Below, in pieces: positions 34,641-43,771 of a stretch of 64,000 bases of DNA. The position numbers and the translations under genes were made by a program. Numbering within the stretch: position 1 is the first letter of the stretch; each line of letters opens with the position of its first letter. Location of the stretch: NCBI GenBank assembly GCA_049975365.1, contig JBNGDS010000002.1:1-64000 (forward strand), given 5' to 3'. The notes below the pieces were generated by a model. That model did not search any database. It was not told where the DNA came from and worked only from the letters and a program-made list of their open reading frames with translations. The stretch is from DSBG01 sp049975365. Its GTDB lineage: Bacteria; Desulfobacterota; Desulfomonilia; UBA1062.

Positions 34641-36545
34641 ATGGATTTTTCTGTCATTGACGCAAAGATGGCTTCACACGACCCGAGTCTTCGCCGCGAA
34701 GCCGCCCTCACTCTTGCCAGGCATGGCGGTGAAAACGCCATCGACAGACTGTGTGTCTTGCTCGAGGATTCCAACACCGGGGTCAGGGACGCTGCACAGA
34801 ACGGGTTGACTGTACTTGGTGGAAGCTACTGCGTGGAAAAGCTCGCTGCCCTTCTCCCCAGAGAGGAGGTTTCCATCAGGAATTCGGCCATCGACATCCT
34901 CAGAAAGATCGGAGATGACGGGCTGGACATCCTGCATGCCCTCGCTTCCCACCACAGTGATAATGTTCGACTGTTTGTCTGCGATATCCTCGGCAGCATC
35001 TCCAATCCCGAGAGCATCGATATCCTCGTTGAAGCACTTGCGGATCCGAATCCCAACGTGAGGAACGCCGCGGTGATCTCTCTGGGCATGATCGGTCATC
35101 CGAGGTCATTCTCCGCTGTCAGGAACATGATGAATGACGAGGAGTGGATCAGGTTCTCCGTGATCGAAGCCTTGGCACGAATTCCCCACGATGGCGTCGC
35201 GGATTTTCTTCTCGATGAAATCGAGAAGAGATCAGGTGATGACGTAACGACCATGGCACTGCTGGATGCCATGGGAAAGGTCCGATCTCCAAAAACCGCG
35301 CCCGTGCTTGTCGATATGCTTGAAGACGCCCCTGAACACCTCGCAGCATCGATCGTTTCAACAGTGCTTTCGATCCTCTCCCCCAGAGATGTCAAGGTCC
35401 TGTCTGACCCTCACAAAGCACTCATCAAGTCATTCGTGGAAAAGCTCCTCGCGGATTCTGGCTCCGAGACCATGGCATCCATGCTGAATGCTCTGAGTGT
35501 CATCGGCGATGACGAGAGTATCAGGGTCCTCATCGACCTCGCATCGAAAACCGATCGTGATGCGCAGGCCGAGCAATGGGATGCCATCAGGAGGACACTC
35601 ATTGCCTTGAACAATCCGTCCCTCATGGTGGAGCTGTTGAACGGGGAAGAATCCCTCCAGATACTCGCCTCCGAGGTTCTTGCATGCATCGGGGGGCAAG
35701 AAGAAGCCCGATGTCTGGCCCATGAGGTCCTCTCCGCACAGGGGTATGTGAAGCGAGCCATGACCGAGGCACTTGCACACAGTGCAGACGCTGCCTTGAA
35801 ACCGGTGTTCATGAACCTGGTGCATGATCCCGATGGGCATGTGATCTCACTATCCCTCCAGGCTCTTGGACGTCTGGGCACACCAGAGGACATTGAACTG
35901 ATCACCCCGCTCATCAACCACCGCTATCCCGATGTTCAGGCTGCAGCACTGGAAGTGATCGCACAGATCGGGTCTCCAGTCGCGGAGGAGACCTTCATGT
36001 TCCTGATCCGCGTGAAGGATCCCGGGAATCCCGTCAAGGGCCTCAGGGGACTGGAGAGAATGCGGAGTCCCCGGTTGCAGGAGGCTGCGGAGTATCTCTC
36101 TCACGATCACGACCCAAAAACCCGCCTGGCTTCTGCAACAGCGATCAGGGACAACAGCCTGGATGTCAGGGATGATCTCGTCGTGATATTCCTGGGTGAT
36201 GAAACCGATGAAATCAGGTACGTGGCTCTCGATATCATCGGGCGGAGAAAACTCCATGCTCTGAGGTCCTACCTCGATGACGCCATAGGTTCACGGGACA
36301 TGTGGGCAGCATCCCATGCCCTGGAGGCCCTGGGGGAATTCAGGGATGACGATGCCAAAGAATCTCTTCTGAAAATACTCTCCGAAGGATCTGACTTTCT
36401 GAGGATTTCGGCGGCCAAGACCCTTGGAACGTGGGGCGATCCGTCGCTTGCCGAAGAGCTGGAACTCTATGCAGACGATGAAAATCTCGATGTCGCTCGG
36501 GCAGTCACCGATGCACTCGACAGGCTCCAGGGGGTGTCATTCTGA
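34641..36545 (+). CDS. large HEAT-repeat protein in the flagellar/chemosensory operon
   Basis: 634 residues from ATG 34641 (GGGAGG close upstream; ATG 34626 is an alternative). The whole protein is a HEAT/PBS-lyase-type solenoid of roughly twenty repeats (DSNTGVRDAAQNGLTVLG, DPNPNVRNAAVISLGMIGHP, DPDGHVISLSLQALGRLGTPE, ETDEIRYVALDIIGRRKL). No enzyme domain, signal peptide or membrane helix, so a cytoplasmic scaffold is likely. It sits between the fliL-like and HDOD genes, followed by cheR; its partner is unknown but the context points to motility or signalling. Confidence 0.82.
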   Translation: MDFSVIDAKMASHDPSLRREAALTLARHGGENAIDRLCVLLEDSNTGVRDAAQNGLTVLGGSYCVEKLAALLPREEVSIRNSAIDILRKIGDDGLDILHALASHHSDNVRLFVCDILGSISNPESIDILVEALADPNPNVRNAAVISLGMIGHPRSFSAVRNMMNDEEWIRFSVIEALARIPHDGVADFLLDEIEKRSGDDVTTMALLDAMGKVRSPKTAPVLVDMLEDAPEHLAASIVSTVLSILSPRDVKVLSDPHKALIKSFVEKLLADSGSETMASMLNALSVIGDDESIRVLIDLASKTDRDAQAEQWDAIRRTLIALNNPSLMVELLNGEESLQILASEVLACIGGQEEARCLAHEVLSAQGYVKRAMTEALAHSADAALKPVFMNLVHDPDGHVISLSLQALGRLGTPEDIELITPLINHRYPDVQAAALEVIAQIGSPVAEETFMFLIRVKDPGNPVKGLRGLERMRSPRLQEAAEYLSHDHDPKTRLASATAIRDNSLDVRDDLVVIFLGDETDEIRYVALDIIGRRKLHALRSYLDDAIGSRDMWAASHALEALGEFRDDDAKESLLKILSEGSDFLRISAAKTLGTWGDPSLAEELELYADDENLDVARAVTDALDRLQGVSF

Positions 36546-36546
36546 C

Positions 36547-37437
36547 ATGAGAAAAGACATATTCAACCGGATACGACATATCGAAGATCTTCCGACCCTC
36601 CCATCCGTTGCCATGGAGGTCATTTCCCTTGCACAGTCCCCGAATGTCTCCATTCAACAGATCTCGGAGGCTATCTATCGCGACCCCCCCCTCGCGGCCA
36701 AGGTGCTCAAGGTGGGCAATTCGGCATTCTACCGGAGGGGTCCCCGGACCATCGATACCCTCCACAACGCAATCATCCTGATGGGACTCACCGAAGTCAT
36801 CAATATCACAACCTCCATTTCAATCATGACTATCCTTCCCCAGGGAAACGGCCCCGAGGAATCCATCCGAGCGCATTTCTGGGATCATAGTGTGGCGACT
36901 GGTCTGATCGCCAGACACATCGACAGAAAACTCGGCATGAAATCGATGGGCAAGGAGTTCGTCGGGGGCCTGCTCCACGACATTGGGAAAATCATCCTCG
37001 ACGAATACTTCCACGATGAATTCATGCAGGCACACACCATGTCTCTTGAGCAGAACCGGCCCATTCACGAAACCGAAAAGGAGATCTGCGGCACCACCCA
37101 CATGGAAATAGGACATTTTCTCGCACAGAAATGGAACCTTCCGGCATACCTTGCGGATATTGTCCTGTGGCATCACCAGCCGTCAATGGCAACCTTCCGG
37201 GATATCACTTCGCTCATATCCCTTGCAAACCTGTTGGCAAAAGCCAAGGAGCTTTCCTGCGGAGGGGACAGGATGTCCTTCATCCTCTCCGACGAGGAGT
37301 CATGGCATATCCTTGTAGAGAGGGGGTACAGGATGAATGAGCTCGATCTCGAGCGTATCACCTTCGAGATGGAAGCATTGCGTGACGAGGTCAACCTGTA
37401 CATATCCACAGTGACCGACTCGAACCAGCCGGAGTGA
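36547..37437 (+). CDS. HDOD-domain signalling protein
   Basis: 296 residues from ATG 36547, 1 nt after the HEAT gene stop. It starts MRKDIFNRIRHIEDLPTLPSVAMEVISLA, the typical HDOD opening, with DPPLAAKVLKVGNSAFY, TIDTLHNAIILMGL, and a partial HD set (FVGGLLHDIGKIILDEYF ... LWHHQPS). HDOD proteins are HD-phosphohydrolase relatives, mostly non-enzymatic, acting in signalling and motility control. Here GLLHDIGK does keep the HD pair, so residual hydrolase activity cannot be excluded. It precedes cheR by 4 bp. Confidence 0.88.
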   Translation: MRKDIFNRIRHIEDLPTLPSVAMEVISLAQSPNVSIQQISEAIYRDPPLAAKVLKVGNSAFYRRGPRTIDTLHNAIILMGLTEVINITTSISIMTILPQGNGPEESIRAHFWDHSVATGLIARHIDRKLGMKSMGKEFVGGLLHDIGKIILDEYFHDEFMQAHTMSLEQNRPIHETEKEICGTTHMEIGHFLAQKWNLPAYLADIVLWHHQPSMATFRDITSLISLANLLAKAKELSCGGDRMSFILSDEESWHILVERGYRMNELDLERITFEMEALRDEVNLYISTVTDSNQPE

Positions 37438-37441
37438 CGGA

Positions 37442-38302
37442 ATGTATGACGCCGGAAGCCCTGCACCCATCACGATGACCGACGAGGCATTCAGGCTTCT
37501 CAGGGATTTCATCTACGACTCGTCTGGAATCTTCTTTGCCGATGACAAGAAGCCACAGCTGGAAAACAGGCTGACCTTGAGGCTGAAGGCGAACAACCTC
37601 ACCGAGTTCGAGAAATACTACTACCTGCTCAAATACGACCCCAACTCAAGCACGGAATTGAGGGCGTTGTTCGACTCCGTGACCACCAACGAGACGAGTT
37701 TCTTCAGGAGCCCCCCACAGATTCAGACCCTACAGGAAAAGGTTCTCCCCGAGACCATCCGGACGAAACAGTCCAGCGGTGAGCTGAGCCTGCGCCTCTG
37801 GTCTGCCGGATGTTCCACGGGAGATGAGCCGTACACCATGGCAATCGTCGTCAAGGAAGTGCTGCAGGAATCGATTTCATCATGGGACGTCAAGATCATC
37901 GCGAGCGACATCTCCGAGAAGGCACTGAGCTCTGCACGGGCAGCAGTCTACAATGAATACACCCTCAGATCGGTCCCGCTCCATATCAAGCAGAGATATT
38001 TCACGCCGGCCGGGGGCATGTACACCCTCACGGACGACATCAAAGTGCTCGTTGAACTCCAGTACCTGAACTTCAACGATGAACGGCGTGTCAGACTCCT
38101 GAAAGGATTTGACATCATTTTCTGCAGGAATGTCCTCATCTACTTTGACGATGACGTGAGAAAACGCTTTGTTTCTCAACTCTACGACAACCTCAATCCA
38201 GGCGGGTATCTGTTTATCGGCCATTCCGAGTCACTCCACAACATATCCCGAGCATTCAAGCTGGTCCACTTCCCGGGTGCCCTGGCCTACAAAAAGGAAT
38301 AG
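37442..38302 (+). CDS. cheR: chemoreceptor methyltransferase CheR
   Basis: 286 residues. It has an N-terminal helical domain (FRLLRDFIYDSSGIFF ... KPQLENRLTLRLKAN), then the SAM-binding domain with LRLWSAGCSTGDEPYTMAIV (motif I), KIIASDISEKALSSARAAVYN, and FDIIFCRNVLIYFDDDVRKRFV. TTNETSFFR is the expected active-site loop. CheR methylates glutamates of chemoreceptors. Receptor genes are not present here. Part of the plus-strand flagellar run. Confidence 0.95.
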   Translation: MYDAGSPAPITMTDEAFRLLRDFIYDSSGIFFADDKKPQLENRLTLRLKANNLTEFEKYYYLLKYDPNSSTELRALFDSVTTNETSFFRSPPQIQTLQEKVLPETIRTKQSSGELSLRLWSAGCSTGDEPYTMAIVVKEVLQESISSWDVKIIASDISEKALSSARAAVYNEYTLRSVPLHIKQRYFTPAGGMYTLTDDIKVLVELQYLNFNDERRVRLLKGFDIIFCRNVLIYFDDDVRKRFVSQLYDNLNPGGYLFIGHSESLHNISRAFKLVHFPGALAYKKE

Positions 38303-38312
38303 GGGGAGCGGC

Positions 38313-38687
38313 ATGGTTACGATCCTGATCGTTGACGACTCACCCACCGTGAGAAAGTTTCTCGTCAATACCCTGAAAACAAGAGCCTACCGGTGCATCG
38401 AGGCATCCGACGGCTTTGAAGCCCTGGAAAAACTTGCCCAGAATCCGGACATCTCGCTGGTGATTTCTGATATCAACATGCCCAACATGGACGGTATAGA
38501 ATTCATCGGGACCCTCAGGCAGGATCCCCAGTATGAGGATCTTCCCGTCATCATGCTCAGTACCGAATCAGGAGCTGAAAACAGGAGAATCGCTCACGAG
38601 GCCGGTGCGAATCTGTACCTCGAGAAACCTTCATCAGCCCATGTCATCCTCTTCAAGGTAGAGAGTCTTCTGAACGCCGACGAGTGA
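38313..38687 (+). CDS. CheY-like response regulator
   Basis: 124-residue lone receiver domain; ATG 38313 has AGGGGGAGC upstream. Seen: ILIVDDSPTVRKFL, phosphoacceptor Asp53 in ISDINMPNMDG, the Ser/Thr in MLSTES and Lys in YLEKPSS. It differs from the first cheY (33596) in carrying SPTVRK and EKPSS, as in stand-alone receivers of PilG/FrzZ-like type. The output is unknown. Last gene of the plus-strand run; it converges on rmuC with a 13-bp gap. Confidence 0.88.
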   Translation: MVTILIVDDSPTVRKFLVNTLKTRAYRCIEASDGFEALEKLAQNPDISLVISDINMPNMDGIEFIGTLRQDPQYEDLPVIMLSTESGAENRRIAHEAGANLYLEKPSSAHVILFKVESLLNADE

Positions 38688-38700
38688 CCCGGCACCTGCT

Positions 38701-40062
38701 TCAGGATGAATCACTTTCAGGCTCATCAGTTCCCAGGTCTTCCCTCGGATCGAGTTCCACCCGGACGGGCAGCGGCAGATCCTTTCCCTGAAGTGGTGAG
38801 ACGAGATTCTTGAGCCTGTGAGCGCTCGGTTGCACCCTGGTCTCCCATGACCCGAGGGCGGCATTATACGCCTGCGTTGTTTTCCGTATCCCGTCGCCGA
38901 TCGTGGAGAGGTGCCGTGCAAAGATGGACACCCTGTCGAACAGCTCCATGCCTGTTTCCCAGATCTCCTGGGCATTTTCCGATATCGAGTGCTGCTGCCA
39001 CACGGCTGCTATCGTCCGCAGGAGCGCGATCAGGGTCGTGGGTGTGGAAAGTATGACTCGCCTCTCGATGCCGTCCTCTATAAGACTCTGATCATACTCC
39101 AGCGCGGTACTGAAGAATGCCTCGCCCGGGAGAAAAAGGATCACGAAGTCAGGGGTCGGGGTAAACTGTTTCCAGTAGTCCCTGGATGCAAGGGCGAACA
39201 TGTGTGTCCTGACCGCCTGGGCGTGCCTCTTAAAACAGGCCTTCCGGGCCTCATCGTCGACACTCTCAAAGGCATCCATGTACGACCGCAGCGGAACCTT
39301 GGCATCGATGACGACCTGTCTTCCTTCCGGGAGCTTCACGATCAGATCCGGGCGTTTGAGTCCGCTTTCAGTTTTAGCTGAGGGCTGTTCAACGAAATCG
39401 CAGTGGCTGGACATGCCCGAGACTTCGACGGCACGGCGTAACGTGATCTCACCCCACCTGCCGCGAACCTGCGGCTCCCTCAGCGCAGCATTCAAGAGCC
39501 TCGTCTGATCATGCAGCCGCTCCTGCGTACGGATGAGTTCCTCCATGTGTCGGGAGATATCTCCGTAGGCCTCATGACGTGATTTTTCCATCTCCCGGAT
39601 CTGCGTCTCGTACCGCTTGAGTGAATCCTGCAATGGCCCCACGAGAGAATCAATCGCCTGTCTCCGGCGTTCGAGATCTCCCGTCATCTCTGCTGCTGTT
39701 GAGTGGAGTGTTTTCTGGGCAAGCTGAAGAAACGAGATGTTGTTTTGTGAGAGGGCATCCGAGGAGATTGCCTTGAACGTATCGGAGAGTTTCTGTGCAG
39801 ACTCATCAATGAGCTCCCTCTGCCGTGAAAGGGACTGCTGGGTGTCCTCCAGCCTCGTCTCAGCCTTAGTGCGGGCAACTCGTTCATGTTCCGCCTGCTG
39901 CCGTAGCACGTCACATTCTTGCCGCAAAAGCCTGCCCTGGTCCTGCAGTTGGGTAATAATCCGTTCAGAGGCCTTTGTCCCTGAGATCAGGTATCCCCTC
40001 GCGAGAATCCATCCGAGAATGCACCCCAGAAGAAACGCAGCCCCGGTCACAAGGTATTCCAT
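38701..40062 (-). CDS. rmuC: DNA recombination protein RmuC
   Basis: 453 residues: an N-terminal membrane helix (YLVTGAAFLLGCILGWILARGYL), a long coiled coil (about 30-200), then the RmuC domain, a predicted nuclease-like fold (REPQVRGRWGEITLRRAVEVSGM, RPDLIVKLPEGRQVVIDAKVPL, YWKQFTPTPDFVILFLPGEAFFSTAL, ILSTPTTLIALLRTIA). RmuC limits inversion at short repeats in E. coli. Last gene of the lpxC-to-rmuC minus-strand run, 102 bp after radC; GAGGGTGAGCAC precedes the ATG. Confidence 0.93.
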   Translation of the reverse strand: MEYLVTGAAFLLGCILGWILARGYLISGTKASERIITQLQDQGRLLRQECDVLRQQAEHERVARTKAETRLEDTQQSLSRQRELIDESAQKLSDTFKAISSDALSQNNISFLQLAQKTLHSTAAEMTGDLERRRQAIDSLVGPLQDSLKRYETQIREMEKSRHEAYGDISRHMEELIRTQERLHDQTRLLNAALREPQVRGRWGEITLRRAVEVSGMSSHCDFVEQPSAKTESGLKRPDLIVKLPEGRQVVIDAKVPLRSYMDAFESVDDEARKACFKRHAQAVRTHMFALASRDYWKQFTPTPDFVILFLPGEAFFSTALEYDQSLIEDGIERRVILSTPTTLIALLRTIAAVWQQHSISENAQEIWETGMELFDRVSIFARHLSTIGDGIRKTTQAYNAALGSWETRVQPSAHRLKNLVSPLQGKDLPLPVRVELDPREDLGTDEPESDSS

Positions 40063-40164
40063 GTGCTCACCCTCGATGTGTTGGATTTCTGCACACCATA
40101 TATCCTGGCGGAGGCTGAGACAAGGTGTTTCACCTGCGGTGTCCGGGTTTTTCGCCGGGAGACG

Positions 40165-40869
40165 TCACGAACCGGAGGAATCCCCGGAAATGGTTCCCCC
40201 AAGCTTGATGCTGTAGGCCCCGCCGCGGCTGACGATGAGGTGATCATGAACCGTGATCCCCACCTGTGCGCAGAGTTCGCTCAAGGTGCGGGTGAGGCTC
40301 TCATCGTGGTGTGAAGGATTGAGGGACCCGGAGGGGTGATTGTGTACCAGGATCAGCGACGTCGCGTTCTTCTCCAGCACAATCTTGAGGATTTCCCGTG
40401 GGTAGACGTGCGCAAGATCGACGGTTCCCTCGGCTATGATCTCCTTGTGAATGACTGCACCGGCTGCATTGAGGCAGAGCAGCATGAAGTGCTCTTTCTC
40501 CCGGTTCCCGATCTCTGCCCTCATGTATTCCAGTACCCGCTCCGGGCTGTTCAGAACGCTCCCGTCTTTTTCTCCCGGTTCGAGATACCTCCTCATGCAG
40601 GCCTTCACCAGGATAAAAAGCGTGGATGCGTATTCCCCGATCCCGTTTTCCTGTTCGATCTCAGTGTTCGGTGCATCGAGGACCTGGCGAAAAGACCCGA
40701 ACCTGACCAGGAGACGTTTTGCAATGGGTTTAGTATCCTTCCTCGGCAACCCGTACGCCAGCAGCATCTCCAGCAGTTCATAGTCCTGGAGAGCCTGCCT
40801 GCCGGATTTCCTCAACCGATCGCGCAATCGTTTCCTGTGCCCCTCGTAATGAGCACGTGATTCGTTCAC
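40165..40869 (-). CDS. radC: RadC-family JAB/MPN-domain protein
   Basis: 234 residues from GTG 40869 (GGAGGAGGAACAGAC upstream). N-terminal helix-hairpin-helix-like region (LRKSGRQALQDYELLEMLLAYGLPRKDTKPIAKRLL), then the JAB metalloprotease-like core with EIIAEGTVDLAHVYPREI, HNHPSGSLNPSHHDESLT (metal-binding HxHx7D) and DHLIVSRGGAYS. Chromosomal RadC is widespread but its function is unsettled; the old DNA repair label is not well supported. The neighbour rmuC has a DNA-linked role. Confidence 0.93.
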   Translation of the reverse strand: MNESRAHYEGHRKRLRDRLRKSGRQALQDYELLEMLLAYGLPRKDTKPIAKRLLVRFGSFRQVLDAPNTEIEQENGIGEYASTLFILVKACMRRYLEPGEKDGSVLNSPERVLEYMRAEIGNREKEHFMLLCLNAAGAVIHKEIIAEGTVDLAHVYPREILKIVLEKNATSLILVHNHPSGSLNPSHHDESLTRTLSELCAQVGITVHDHLIVSRGGAYSIKLGGTISGDSSGS

Positions 40870-40887
40870 GTCTGTTCCTCCTCCTGG

Positions 40888-42429
40888 TTATGTCCCTTCA
40901 CAGGCGAGTCTGTAGAAGGACCACGGGAGAACCTCCGAGGAGGTCCTCTCTCTCAGTGCATAGAAATCAGAATTTTTCGGCCACTGGCGGAGAATTTCCT
41001 GCCAGGGGGTTTTTTCATTGCGAGCGAGCAATTCGATCAGATCGAGTACGCTCCGGTCGCCCCTGGAAAAGAGAGCCTGGAGATAGGCCCACTTCGGGCC
41101 CTCGAAGCTCACGGAGACGTTGCTCTGGCCCTTCATGGCCCTGACGATCTTCCTGATGCGCGACCGTGCTTCATCGGGCGAGATCATGGGTTCCCGTTCG
41201 AAGCGGGTATGAGGCTTCGGAACCATGGTGTTGATGCTCACAGAGACCGTCCCGAGTTTCTTGTTGCCCCGGGACACACGGATGAAGGTCTGCCGTATAC
41301 GCTTGATGAGATCGATTGTAGCATCGATATGGTGTGACTGTTCTCCGGGAATTCCCACCATGAAATAGAGCTTGACGTCTCTGATGCCCGCTTCGATGAG
41401 CATCCTGATATCCTCGAGGACAGTCTGATTCGAAATACGCTTGCCCGTTGCGTACCTGAGATCCTCGGAACCTGTCTCAGGTGCCAGGGTGACGCCGAGG
41501 ACCGCCGAGGTCCTCAGGGCGTCAAGCAGTTCCTCGGAGAGTATCCCGAGGCGAAGCGATGGTGGAGCGATCTTCATTCCCCGCCCGGTGATCTCTTGAA
41601 AGATCCGGGAGGCTTCAGGGTGATTATTCAGGGATGTGCTCACAAGACCGACCTTCAGCCTGAAGGGCTGTGCCTTGTCGAAGATTTCCGTCAGCCTGGC
41701 CAGGGAAACAGGCCTGAACGGGGCATAGATTTCACGGGCAGTACAGAAGCCGCACCTGTAGGGGCAGCCACGGGCGGTCTCAACCATGAACATGTCTCCG
41801 AAGGTCGCCTGTTTCGAGAGGACCGTCGAATGGGCCGGAATGTCCAGAGGATCGACCAGAGATATCATCGGGGTCGGGCCTGAGAATCCGGTACTGAAAT
41901 CATCAGCTGCACGTGGGTATGTACGGGAGGGAATGTAGATTCCATCCGTGCCCACCAGCGCGTCGATGAACTCGCTGTAGCTGCTGCTGTGTGTATACGC
42001 ATCGTGGAGAATGCCCGGCAGGGGTTCTCCGTCACCGAGGTGGAGGATGTCCACCGCGTCAGCAATCGGCTCCGGGTTGAGGGTGACGGCTGACCCGCCG
42101 GCGATGAGAACGGGCCGGCCTCCCCGATGGGCGACCCGGGGGGTGATCCTGTTTTTCATCAGAATCCTGATCATCTCGATCGCGTCAAGCTCGTAGGACA
42201 GACTGAATGCAAGAACGGGGAAATCGCTCAGTGGACGGTGGGCCTCCACCGAGCGTTCACAATCGGCGAAGAATCTCTCGCACACGATACCCTGATGCTC
42301 GTTGAAGACCCGGTACATGGTCTGAAAACCGAGGTTGGACATTCCCACCCGGTAGGTGTTCGGGTAGATCAGTGCGATGTTGAGTTTTCCTCCAGGATCC
42401 TTGAGAATGGCGCCTATCTCATTCAACAT
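40888..42429 (-). CDS. B12-binding-domain radical SAM protein
   Basis: 513 residues. Residues about 15-165 look like a cobalamin-binding Rossmann domain (LNIALIYPNTYRVGMSNLGFQTMYRVFN ... GGRPVLIAGGSAVTLNPEPIADAVDILHLGDGE). Then the radical SAM core with C-x3-C-x2-C in ARGCPYRCGFCTAREIYAP, GIRDVKLYFMVGIPGE and the C-terminal SVSINTMVPKPHTRFEREPM. It resembles the uncharacterised rSAM/B12 proteins that in many bacteria carry or adjoin a DUF2344 partner; no such partner is here. Substrate unknown. The start overlaps the ntrX end by 11 bp. Confidence 0.85.
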   Translation of the reverse strand: MLNEIGAILKDPGGKLNIALIYPNTYRVGMSNLGFQTMYRVFNEHQGIVCERFFADCERSVEAHRPLSDFPVLAFSLSYELDAIEMIRILMKNRITPRVAHRGGRPVLIAGGSAVTLNPEPIADAVDILHLGDGEPLPGILHDAYTHSSSYSEFIDALVGTDGIYIPSRTYPRAADDFSTGFSGPTPMISLVDPLDIPAHSTVLSKQATFGDMFMVETARGCPYRCGFCTAREIYAPFRPVSLARLTEIFDKAQPFRLKVGLVSTSLNNHPEASRIFQEITGRGMKIAPPSLRLGILSEELLDALRTSAVLGVTLAPETGSEDLRYATGKRISNQTVLEDIRMLIEAGIRDVKLYFMVGIPGEQSHHIDATIDLIKRIRQTFIRVSRGNKKLGTVSVSINTMVPKPHTRFEREPMISPDEARSRIRKIVRAMKGQSNVSVSFEGPKWAYLQALFSRGDRSVLDLIELLARNEKTPWQEILRQWPKNSDFYALRERTSSEVLPWSFYRLACEGT

Positions 42430-43768
42430 CTATCCCGAGGCTCTTGATCTTTCTATGCAGATTGCTTCGCTCGACCCCAATGATGTCCGCGGTCTTGGAA
42501 ATATTCCTCCCGTTCTCCCTGAGCTTGCGTTCGATGAAGATCTTTTCAAACTCAGACCTGGCATCTTTCAGTTCCTGGATGGATATCAGGCGGTCAATCT
42601 CCGTACCCTGTCTGGTTCCCAGGGGCGGAATGTCGTCTGCTGTAATGGTGTCCCCGGGTGTCATGATCACCAGCCGCTCAATGATGTTCTTGAGTTCTCT
42701 CACATTACCCGGCCACTCATGCTGAATGAGCCGTTTGACCGCTCCTTCGGTGATGGTCTTGTTCTCTCCCTTCAGCGAAGAGAACCCCTTGATGAAGTGT
42801 TCCACAAGCTCAGGGATGTCCTCCTTGCGGTCGATCAGCCTCGGGACCTGAATGGGAATGACATTGAGACGATAGTACAGATCCTGCCTGAATCTCCCCT
42901 CGTTGATTTCCTGCTCGAGATTTTTGTTCGTTGCAGTCAAAACCCGCACGTCCACCTGGATGGTCTGGGACCCTCCCACCCGCTCGAACCGCTGTTCCTG
43001 GAGAATACGAAGGATCTTAGCCTGGGTTGAAAGACTCATGTCGCCGATCTCATCGAGAAAGAGGGTTCCCTTGTTGGCGAGGTCGAATTTCCCCCTCTTG
43101 CGTTCCGTCGCCCCGGTGAACGCGCCCTTCTCATGCCCGAAGAGTTCACTCTCGATGAGTTCTTCGGGGATGGCTGCACAATTTACTTCGATGAAGGGAA
43201 ACTCACAGCGCATGCTGTTTTTATGGAGCCTGCGGGCAACGAGTTCCTTTCCAGTTCCATTCTCGCCTAGGATGAGGATCCACGCATCCGTCGGGGCAGC
43301 CATGTCGATCTGCTCCTTGAGCTTCCTGATGGCAGGAGAGTTTCCAATGATCTCATCATCCTTTTCCGTCTTCATTCTCAGAAGCGCGTTCTCCGCTTCC
43401 AGGGCCTTGAGGTGAAGGGTATTGTTGATGGTGATGATGATCTTGTTCAGATCCAGGGGTTTCTCAATGAAATCCAGGGCCCCCAGCCTCGTGGCCCTGA
43501 TGGCAGTATCGATGGATCCGTGGCCTGTCATGATGATCACGGGGAGCATGTACCCCAAACCCTGGAGCTCCTCCAGAATCTGCAGCCCATCCTTTCCCGG
43601 CATCCAGATATCGAGGAGCATGAGATCGACATCCTGTTTTTCTATGATCTTCATGGCCTCTTCCCCGGTGGCAGCGAGAAGGGTTTGATACCCCTCGTCC
43701 TCAAGCCCCCCCTTGAGAGAAAACCTGATATTTTCCTCGTCATCCACAATAAGTATGGTGTGTTTCAT
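42419..43768 (-). CDS. ntrX: sigma-54-dependent response regulator NtrX
   Basis: 449 residues: receiver (Asp in LMLLDIWMPGKDG, Lys in FIEKPLD), AAA+ domain (GENGTGKELVARRLH, GAFTGATERKRGKFD intact, LFLDEIGDMS) and Fis-type HTH (GRNISKTADIIGVERSNLHRKIKSLGI). NtrX with NtrY regulates nitrogen, envelope or respiratory genes in various proteobacteria. The ATG follows GAAGGAG and lies 3 bp after the ntrY stop. HTH motif ERSNLHRKIKSLGI is the NtrX form. Confidence 0.9.
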   Translation of the reverse strand: MKHTILIVDDEENIRFSLKGGLEDEGYQTLLAATGEEAMKIIEKQDVDLMLLDIWMPGKDGLQILEELQGLGYMLPVIIMTGHGSIDTAIRATRLGALDFIEKPLDLNKIIITINNTLHLKALEAENALLRMKTEKDDEIIGNSPAIRKLKEQIDMAAPTDAWILILGENGTGKELVARRLHKNSMRCEFPFIEVNCAAIPEELIESELFGHEKGAFTGATERKRGKFDLANKGTLFLDEIGDMSLSTQAKILRILQEQRFERVGGSQTIQVDVRVLTATNKNLEQEINEGRFRQDLYYRLNVIPIQVPRLIDRKEDIPELVEHFIKGFSSLKGENKTITEGAVKRLIQHEWPGNVRELKNIIERLVIMTPGDTITADDIPPLGTRQGTEIDRLISIQELKDARSEFEKIFIERKLRENGRNISKTADIIGVERSNLHRKIKSLGIDVE

Positions 43769-43771
43769 CCG

